From the NCBI RefSeq assembly GCF_000827885.1, contig NZ_JTKH01000025.1, forward strand, positions 62,001 through 126,000: a stretch of 64,000 nt of DNA, read 5' to 3'. Below the pieces are notes generated by a model. It searched no databases. It was not told the origin of the DNA and worked only from the letters and a program-made list of their open reading frames with translations. Within the stretch, counting starts at the first letter, position 1; each line of letters starts with the position of its first letter. Of the stretch, positions 58,456 to 64,000 are shown one piece after another. This stretch comes from Vibrio renipiscarius. GTDB taxonomy: Bacteria; Pseudomonadota; Gammaproteobacteria; Enterobacterales; Vibrionaceae. A program made the position numbers and the translations under genes.

Positions 58456-59616
58456 ATGTCTGATCTAATCCAAAACGTAAAAACTTCTTTTGAGCAAGTA
58501 CTCGGTTACGCACCAAGCCATATTATCCAAGCCCCGGGTCGTGTAAACCTGATTGGCGAGCATACCGATTACAACGATGGGTTTGTCTTGCCTTGTGCGA
58601 TTAACTACCAAACGGTTGTGGCTGCGGCTAAGCGTGAAGATAATGTAGTGCGTGTGGTTTCAGTGGATTACGGCAACGCGGTTGACGAGTTTGATATCAC
58701 ACAAGACATTAGCTTCCAGCAAGACAAAATGTGGGCAAACTACATTCGTGGCGTGGTGAAGTGCCTTCTTGCTCGCGGCTATCAATTGACTGGCGCGGAT
58801 ATTTCCGTCAGTGGCAACGTACCTCAAGGCGCAGGTTTAAGTTCGTCTGCGGCATTAGAAGTGGTCATAGGCCAAACGTTTAAAGTGCTGTTCAACTTAG
58901 AAATCAGCCAAGCAGAAATCGCGCTAAACGGCCAACAAGCCGAAAATGAATTTGTCGGTTGTAACTGCGGCATTATGGACCAAATGATTTCAGCGGAAGG
59001 TCGTGAAAACCATGCAATGCTATTGGATTGCCGTAGCTTAGAAACGGAATCGGTCTCGATGCCGGAAGACATGGCCGTAGTCATCATCAATTCAAATAAA
59101 AAACGTGGCTTGGTGGATAGCGAATACAACACTCGCCGTGAACAGTGTGAAGAAGCCGCGCGTATCTTCGGTGTAAAAGCGTTGCGTGATGTGAGCATTG
59201 ATCAATTCAACGCGAAGGTGTCTGAACTGGACGAAATGGTCGCGAAACGTGCTCGTCACGTGATCACAGAAAATGATCGTACCGTTGAAGCGGCACAAGC
59301 ACTTCGTGCTCATGATATGAAGCGCATGGGGGAGCTCATGGCAGAATCTCACGCCTCAATGCGTGATGATTTTGAAATCACAGTGAAAGAAATCGACACA
59401 CTTGTTGAGATGGTAAAAGAAGTGATTGGCGACCAAGGTGGCGTGCGCATGACGGGCGGCGGTTTTGGTGGCTGTATTGTGGCCCTTGTTCCGCCAGCTT
59501 TAGTTGATGAACTGAAAGCGACAGTCGAAGAGAAATACGAGGCAGCAACCGGTTTGAAAGAGTCGATCTATGTTTGCCAAGCGCAAAATGGTGCAGGTCT
59601 AGTCGAAACGTTATAA
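58456..59616 (+). CDS. galK: Galactokinase
   Basis: 386 residues, GHMP kinase superfamily. Galactokinase signature GRVNLIGEHTDYNDGFVLP near 28-46, ATP loop VPQGAGLSSSAALEV near 119-133, and the catalytic Asp region CNCGIMDQMISAEG near 172-185. The third GHMP motif RMTGGGFGGCIVALVP is near 332. It phosphorylates galactose freed by LacZ and GH36 enzymes. Third gene of the cluster, 105 bp after galT. Confidence 0.97.
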   Translation: MSDLIQNVKTSFEQVLGYAPSHIIQAPGRVNLIGEHTDYNDGFVLPCAINYQTVVAAAKREDNVVRVVSVDYGNAVDEFDITQDISFQQDKMWANYIRGVVKCLLARGYQLTGADISVSGNVPQGAGLSSSAALEVVIGQTFKVLFNLEISQAEIALNGQQAENEFVGCNCGIMDQMISAEGRENHAMLLDCRSLETESVSMPEDMAVVIINSNKKRGLVDSEYNTRREQCEEAARIFGVKALRDVSIDQFNAKVSELDEMVAKRARHVITENDRTVEAAQALRAHDMKRMGELMAESHASMRDDFEITVKEIDTLVEMVKEVIGDQGGVRMTGGGFGGCIVALVPPALVDELKATVEEKYEAATGLKESIYVCQAQNGAGLVETL

Positions 59617-59670
59617 GCCTTTTATAAAATACAGCGGTAATGATGAAATACCGTTGCTCGATTTAAGCTC

Positions 59671-59713
59671 AGCGATCATTAGTGACTCACTTGCTAATGG
59701 TCGCTTTTGTTTA
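59671..59713 (+). terminator. Terminator between galK and galM
   Basis: 12-bp stem AGCGATCATTAG / CTAATGGTCGCT with one T-G pair, then TTTTGTTT. It likely lowers galM expression relative to galETK. Confidence 0.75.
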
Positions 59714-59730
59714 ATGCATAGGAAAGAAGC

Positions 59731-60789
59731 ATGACTAAGCCATTAACAATCACGATGTCTGGGTATCCAGCCTACGATGGTAAACCCGCAACCGTCATTG
59801 AATTAAAAAATAAAGCAGGCATGACTGCCACTTTCATGGATATTGGCGCAACATGGCTAAGCTGTCGTTTACCTCTTCCAAATGGGGAGTTACGCGAGCT
59901 CTTGTTGGGCACAAAAGACTTTGAGGCGTTTTTACTTCAGGAATGCTATATGGGAGCGCTTGTGGGTCGCTATGCAAACCGAATCGCTGGCGGTGAGTTT
60001 TCGATTGAAGGGCGCAAGTATCAAGTTGACACAAATCAAGCTGGAAATTGCCTGCACGGAGGCCCTGATGGTTTTGATAAAAGACGTTGGGATATTCGTC
60101 TTCTGACGGAAAGCGTGGTGGAATTTTCTCTCACGTCAATCGATGGTGACCAAGGTTTTCCGGGAAATATGGTTATTTCTGTACAGTATGCGTTAAGTGA
60201 AAAAGGGGAGGTCAGGATTGAGTATAAAGCCACAACAGATAAGGCGACACCCTTTAATCTGACCAACCATGCCTATTTTAATCTTTCTGGCGGCACTGAT
60301 GGACGGGATGTACGAGATCATTATCTGCAAGTCGAAGCGACTCATTATATTCCCACCACGGATGTGGGCATTCCTTTAGGTCATTTGGCTGAGGTTGAAT
60401 CAACCAGCTTCGATTTTCGTCAGTCGAAGGCCATCAACCAACATTTTTTGCAAGATGAGCAGCAGGTGGCCGCTAAAGGGTACGATCACTGTTTTACGTT
60501 TGACCCCACTCGAGACGTGGCTTTGCCTGTCGTCACGCTCAAGGCACCAGATAGCCTTGTCACGTTGCAAATATTCACCACGAAACCGGGTATTCAAGTT
60601 TATACCGGAAACTGGCTTGCCGGTGCTGGAAATCGAAAAGGTGGTCAATATTCAGATTACGCGGGTGTCGCGCTTGAAACCCAATATTACCCTGACTCGG
60701 TCAACCACCCAGAGTGGGGGGCGTCTTGCTCGATATTGACGCCGGATACTCAGTACCACCATGTGACGGTCTATCAGTTTTCCGCTTAG
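59731..60789 (+). CDS. galM: Aldose 1-epimerase (mutarotase)
   Basis: 352 residues. Family motifs: VGRYANRIAGGEFSIEG near 71-87, NCLHGGPDGFDKRRW near 99-113, catalytic His in NLTNHAYFNLSGG near 178-190, and catalytic Glu in GVALETQYYPDSVNHPEW near 311-328. It converts beta- to alpha-galactose, the substrate of GalK. The start at 59731 is preceded by GGAAAGAAGC. The last gene of the galETKM set; a small hairpin (60846-60865) follows. Confidence 0.95.
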   Translation: MTKPLTITMSGYPAYDGKPATVIELKNKAGMTATFMDIGATWLSCRLPLPNGELRELLLGTKDFEAFLLQECYMGALVGRYANRIAGGEFSIEGRKYQVDTNQAGNCLHGGPDGFDKRRWDIRLLTESVVEFSLTSIDGDQGFPGNMVISVQYALSEKGEVRIEYKATTDKATPFNLTNHAYFNLSGGTDGRDVRDHYLQVEATHYIPTTDVGIPLGHLAEVESTSFDFRQSKAINQHFLQDEQQVAAKGYDHCFTFDPTRDVALPVVTLKAPDSLVTLQIFTTKPGIQVYTGNWLAGAGNRKGGQYSDYAGVALETQYYPDSVNHPEWGASCSILTPDTQYHHVTVYQFSA

Positions 60790-60845
60790 TGCTGATCAAC
60801 GTGTCAATACCATCGTATCAATACCGTCGTGTACGTGTCAGTCAG

Positions 60846-60869
60846 AGCGCTTTCTTTAGGGCGCTTTTT
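60846..60869 (+). terminator. Terminator after galM
   Basis: Short stem AGCGC / GCGCT with a 10-nt loop, followed by TTTTG. Weak stem but well placed 56 nt after galM. Confidence 0.55.
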
Positions 60870-60955
60870 GTGATTGGCGTGGGCCGCCGTCAATACAGCT
60901 TTTCCTACCGATATTGTATATAATTGAAAATATGAATATTTTTGGTGATGATAGA

Positions 60956-61597
60956 ATGGCAGCTTTACGCATTGGTATGCTGATTATGGCGCTATTCGCG
61001 TCAGGGATGATTAGTGCAAACCCAAACCGCAACTGGCAGTTTGATAGCAATAATGACGGGATCAGTATTTACTCACGTGAACATCAAGCGGGCTTAGTTG
61101 AAATTCGCGCACAAATGTTCACGCCAACCAGTTACGGCGCGTTTCTAACCTTATTAGAAGACAGTGATAACGTACCAAATTGGATTGATAACGCCAGTGA
61201 CAGCCGAGTGATCCATCAGATATCAGCTACGGAAAACATCGTCTACACACAATTCAAGGCGCCGTGGCCAGCAAAAGACCGTGACATGGTCACTTATTCA
61301 AAATATTGGATTGATGAATTAGGGTTCACAATCCAAATCAAAGATGCCCCTATTTCAACGCTTGCTGAACAGAATGGCTACATTCGTATTCGCTCCGTCG
61401 ATGCGCGCTGGACATTACACAAACTCAGTAACGGCAACACACTGATTGAATACACGGCATTTGCAGATGCTGGTGGCTTGCTGCCGGATTGGTTGATGAA
61501 CAAACTGGCAAAACAGAGCGCTCGTAACACATTCCATAATTTGCGTGCACAATTACCCAAGTATCAGCGATATAGCCATCCACAGATTAAAGAATAG
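60956..61597 (+). CDS. START-domain lipid-binding-like secreted protein
   Basis: About 213 residues from ATG 60956, preferred because it begins the signal peptide MAALRIGMLIMALFASGMISA; ATG 60932 is an alternative. The mature protein is a START-type helix-grip domain: WQFDSNNDGISIYSREHQ, VPNWIDNASDSRVI near 75, VYTQFKAPWPAKDRDMVTYS near 100-119 (the WP-x-x-DRD signature) and IRSVDARWTLHKLSNGNTLIEY near 150. A C-terminal helix WLMNKLAKQSARNTFHNLRAQ closes the cavity. It is predicted periplasmic. Such proteins bind hydrophobic ligands, but the ligand here is unknown. It is not obviously linked to galactose use. Confidence 0.85.
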   Translation: MAALRIGMLIMALFASGMISANPNRNWQFDSNNDGISIYSREHQAGLVEIRAQMFTPTSYGAFLTLLEDSDNVPNWIDNASDSRVIHQISATENIVYTQFKAPWPAKDRDMVTYSKYWIDELGFTIQIKDAPISTLAEQNGYIRIRSVDARWTLHKLSNGNTLIEYTAFADAGGLLPDWLMNKLAKQSARNTFHNLRAQLPKYQRYSHPQIKE

Positions 61598-61728
61598 GTT
61601 TATGGATTAGAGTAGTGGTAGGTGGCGAAAAAAATAATCATCATAAACGCTTTGATAACGATGGCATGCTCAAAGCGTTTAAGTGAATGTACAATCTGGG
61701 TAAATAAAATAAGAATTACTTACAATGA

Positions 61729-62586
61729 TTATATTGCCGTGGAATCACATTTTTCTAACACCGTATTGAAGCGGTCAATAAATTGACCAGTATCGTGATA
61801 TTTAGTGAAAATTAGATATTCAGATCCAATATAAAACTCTAGCGCCTCGCCTTGAATGTTAATGTTCATCTCACTGTTTAGTGAGGCATCAAGTAACACG
61901 CCATACAAAACGGTTGAAGGAGCCATCGCTAAAAGGTTATTTTTCTTTTCGGGGTTCAACGCATTTTCATAAGCCAATTGAATGGCTTGCGCGTCCGATT
62001 TTTCATCAAGGTATATCGCACGAATGCCATTATTGCGCTTTAGTACAAAGGTCGGTTGACCAAATTGCGCGCGAATTGCATCGAGCTCTTGTTTTGCATC
62101 GGCTTGGGTTAAGTTTTGCAATCCGGAAAAATTCATGACGGACTTATCTTGGTAGAGGCGAAGACCAACATGATCGATGCCGGTTTTTTCGGCGATGACC
62201 TTTTGTTTATTGAACTCACTAAGACCATAGATAGGGAATGGGTTTTCACTACTTGGGAACGAATCAAAGTCAGCCAGTGATGTAATTCTCGTCGCTGGAA
62301 TCGAGCAGGTCAGAATGCTCTTGGAATCAAAGCTCGCAGCCGGCCCCACATAACCGTCATCATAACCACGTTCAAATTTGAAATTGTCTTGGCTTAGCGT
62401 TTCTAAGGTACCGTCTTTGGATTTGTTCTGAGTGAAATAGGTTAAGTCGAAGTCTATGCCGTTAATGGCCGAAGAGGCGAGATCATGGCCAGTTAAGGTT
62501 ATCTTCTGCACGGCCGATTCAGCGGCATAAAGCAAATTTGAGGATAATCCAACCGTTATCCCGACCAACAACGTTACTCGTTTCAT
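61729..62586 (-). CDS. Secreted protein of unknown function
   Basis: 285 residues; family not recognised. Signal peptide MKRVTLLVGITVGLSSNLLYA. The mature part has ITLTGHDLASSAINGIDFDL near 30-48, a Cys in SILTCSIPATR, IDHVGLRLYQDKSVMNFSGL near 135-155, and a last Cys in LEKCDSTAI close to the end; the two Cys could form a disulfide. No membrane segment in the mature protein. It stands alone on the minus strand between the START protein (convergent) and an MFS gene. No function can be assigned. Confidence 0.7.
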   Translation of the reverse strand: MKRVTLLVGITVGLSSNLLYAAESAVQKITLTGHDLASSAINGIDFDLTYFTQNKSKDGTLETLSQDNFKFERGYDDGYVGPAASFDSKSILTCSIPATRITSLADFDSFPSSENPFPIYGLSEFNKQKVIAEKTGIDHVGLRLYQDKSVMNFSGLQNLTQADAKQELDAIRAQFGQPTFVLKRNNGIRAIYLDEKSDAQAIQLAYENALNPEKKNNLLAMAPSTVLYGVLLDASLNSEMNINIQGEALEFYIGSEYLIFTKYHDTGQFIDRFNTVLEKCDSTAI

Positions 62587-62817
62587 CGCTTTCCCCTCTA
62601 TTTAGCTTAAAAAGTGATTAAGAACCCTAAAAAGATAGTGAGTAAAACGTAGCGTCGCCACTCGAAAGACAAATTATCACCCGTCGAGCTTAATCATTGT
62701 TCTGAATCAGAATGCGGATATTGGATGGCAATCTATGTTTCATGCGCGGGGAATGGATAGTGTTTAACTGAAACGCTAGCGTGCAGTGGTTGCACTTGTG
62801 TCTATCGCACCCAGCCG

Positions 62818-62861
62818 CAATACACTACCGAATCGTAATACACCTAACCACAATACACTTA
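62818..62861. repeat. Three imperfect direct repeats of CAATACAC type
   Basis: CAATACACTACCGAATC, GTAATACACCTAACCA and CAATACACTTAATACG follow one another with a 16-18 bp period. No gene is present in the 324-bp gap 62587-62910. The repeats may be a binding array or chance. Confidence 0.35.
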
Positions 62862-62899
62862 ATACGACGCCTAAAATTGGAAGAGATTAGACGTCGTAT
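62862..62899 (-). terminator. Terminator-like hairpin after the MFS gene
   Basis: ATACGACG and CGTCGTAT arms extended by CTAA/TTAG with one mismatch, 12-nt loop, 12 nt beyond the MFS stop codon. The minus-strand T-run is poor, so termination strength is uncertain. Confidence 0.45.
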
Positions 62900-62910
62900 C
62901 ATTACAGTGA

Positions 62911-64000
62911 TTAAAAAATCGCCTTCTTTTTATCCGCTATATAGAATGCGACACTGATCGCAATGAACAACGCGGTAAAGTAATAGAAGAACGAAGAGAG
63001 CGAGGCGAGAAAGTCAACGTGCTGGGCAATCTGCTCCTCACTGTAGTGTTGAGAAATTAATTTATAGTAGTAGGCGTACAAAATACCAATCGAGCCATAT
63101 CCAAGGTTAAACATTAAACCTTTAAAACTTAATACGGTGGCCCTGTTGTGGGATTCTGTCTTTTTATTCAGGTGATAACTAATGAAAATGTTCATCGTCA
63201 TAATAATGAATATTAAGAGTAGTGCCGGTATTACGCCATAAATCGACCAGCCTAAACTGATCCAGTAAAACGTCGCCATTGTCGCGAAACCCATCAAAGC
63301 AATAAACTGTTTCGGTTTCATGCTTTCTGCGAGTCTGCGGCTTTGTCCGGCAAAGATAATCTTAAATAAACTTATTCCAGCACCAATCAAACCAAAATAG
63401 ATGATAGGGATATCGATGGCGCGATAATATTGACTGTTCATGGTTAAAAACATACGTGAAGTGTGTTCGAACAAGCTGTAATAGAGCAATATGAACAGTA
63501 CGTACGGGGTAGAAAATACCCATGTACCGGTGTCTCGCGTTAATGTCAGGCTCGATAGCATCGTGCCCCATTTTGTCTGGTTAGTGGGCTGTATTTTTTT
63601 CTCTTCCCTCATGTTGAATGCAGCATAAATGGCAATCATTGCCACCAGTAAGGTGGCGAAAACGGGGATACGCATGATGTCTTGGGTTTTCACTGGCGCT
63701 TCTAATCCTAAAAAGGAATAGACGCTCGCCATAAAGTTCACATCGTACATTGCCGCACCCACTAATGTGATGACAATACCGACGCTAGAGGCAATACGCA
63801 GTTGGATTTGTAAGACGCGCGGCCATAATTCTTCTTTGCCTTGTTCTTTTAGCGTGTCGTAAGCTAAGGCTTCATCAGCACCACTTGCTAGAGCCATTGC
63901 CAAACCACTTAATATCCGGTTGATCAAAAAGACACTGAACACCAACGTCGGGTTGTCCGTCGGGACAACGGCAATCATGGCGATTTCAATAAACATCACA
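62911..64000 (-). CDS. MFS transporter (5' part beyond window)
   Basis: About 362 residues visible, running to the window edge; the N-terminus is probably outside. About ten hydrophobic segments are seen. Segment LINRILSGLAMALASGADEALAYDTL near 27-52 is a typical MFS helix 4-5 region in drug/sugar efflux-type proteins, and IRKK-like basic loops (MREEKKIQPTNQ near 130) separate the halves. Substrate unknown. No neighbour suggests one. The true start cannot be fixed from this window. Confidence 0.8.
   Translation of the reverse strand, partial: VMFIEIAMIAVVPTDNPTLVFSVFLINRILSGLAMALASGADEALAYDTLKEQGKEELWPRVLQIQLRIASSVGIVITLVGAAMYDVNFMASVYSFLGLEAPVKTQDIMRIPVFATLLVAMIAIYAAFNMREEKKIQPTNQTKWGTMLSSLTLTRDTGTWVFSTPYVLFILLYYSLFEHTSRMFLTMNSQYYRAIDIPIIYFGLIGAGISLFKIIFAGQSRRLAESMKPKQFIALMGFATMATFYWISLGWSIYGVIPALLLIFIIMTMNIFISYHLNKKTESHNRATVLSFKGLMFNLGYGSIGILYAYYYKLISQHYSEEQIAQHVDFLASLSSFFYYFTALFIAISVAFYIADKKKAIF

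Noticed and set aside
62818..62861. Direct repeats as a CRISPR array
   Set aside because: Repeats are only about 8 bp alike with 8-10 bp between them, and no cas genes are present.

Overview
The window looks like chromosomal DNA of a marine gammaproteobacterium, most likely a Vibrio. This rests on gene content (clustered galE, galT, galK and galM, GalR-type regulators, GH36 alpha-galactosidases, a LamB-type porin) and on attC sites of the kind found in vibrio integrons. I could not run a database search, so the genus is an inference. Most of the window is a chain of carbohydrate-use loci, broken by a mobile or cassette-rich segment near the middle.

Region 1 (1-13.85 kb): a GntR-type regulator faces a cellobiose-type PTS (IIB, IIC, IIA), two GH1 phospho-beta-glycosidases, a NodB-like deacetylase with key residues missing, two ROK sugar kinases, a LamB-type porin, a secreted GH26 mannanase and a secreted GH5 mannanase. 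A decayed second GH5 follows. The set (GntR, PTS, GH1, ROK, GH26) matches the logic of the Bacillus subtilis gmu glucomannan operon, with Gram-negative additions. A palindrome, AAACCATATGGTTT, sits in the regulator/IIB gap, and its 12-bp core recurs before the second kinase.

Region 2 (13.9-15.1 kb): a tiny secreted protein whose ribosome binding site is locked in a hairpin, an IS4-family transposase remnant and a small XRE regulator.

Region 3 (15.2-28.6 kb): a fructan (levan/inulin/sucrose) locus. On the minus strand lie a binding protein, two permeases, a cytoplasmic GH32, a MalK-type ATPase and a LacI regulator. On the plus strand lie a large secreted GH32 with an unusual catalytic motif, an OmpG-like porin, a surface lipoprotein and fructokinase. 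Paired LacI-type operators flank the divergent promoter. Secreted GH32, lipoprotein and porin would handle polymer at the cell surface; the ABC system, cytoplasmic GH32 and fructokinase would finish the job inside.

Region 4 (28.6-40.5 kb): accessory DNA. It holds a 993-residue tyrosine recombinase, a frameshifted partner recombinase, then at least four integron-type gene cassettes with attC sites but no IntI, one attC split by an IS110/IS1111-type element, an IS3 remnant, an ABC1-family kinase-like gene and a stray attC half-site. One cassette carries a 586-residue protein that I do not recognise.

Region 5 (40.5-60.9 kb): alpha- and beta-galactoside and galactose use. It holds a LacI regulator, two paralogous GH36 alpha-galactosidases, a sodium/sugar symporter, two GalR paralogues, LacZ, a GPH-family sugar permease and galETKM. 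A series of GalR-type operators (GTGnAAnCGnTTnCAC and TGGAAACGTTTCCA types) links them. Region 6 (60.9-64 kb) holds a START-domain protein, an unknown secreted protein and a partial MFS transporter.
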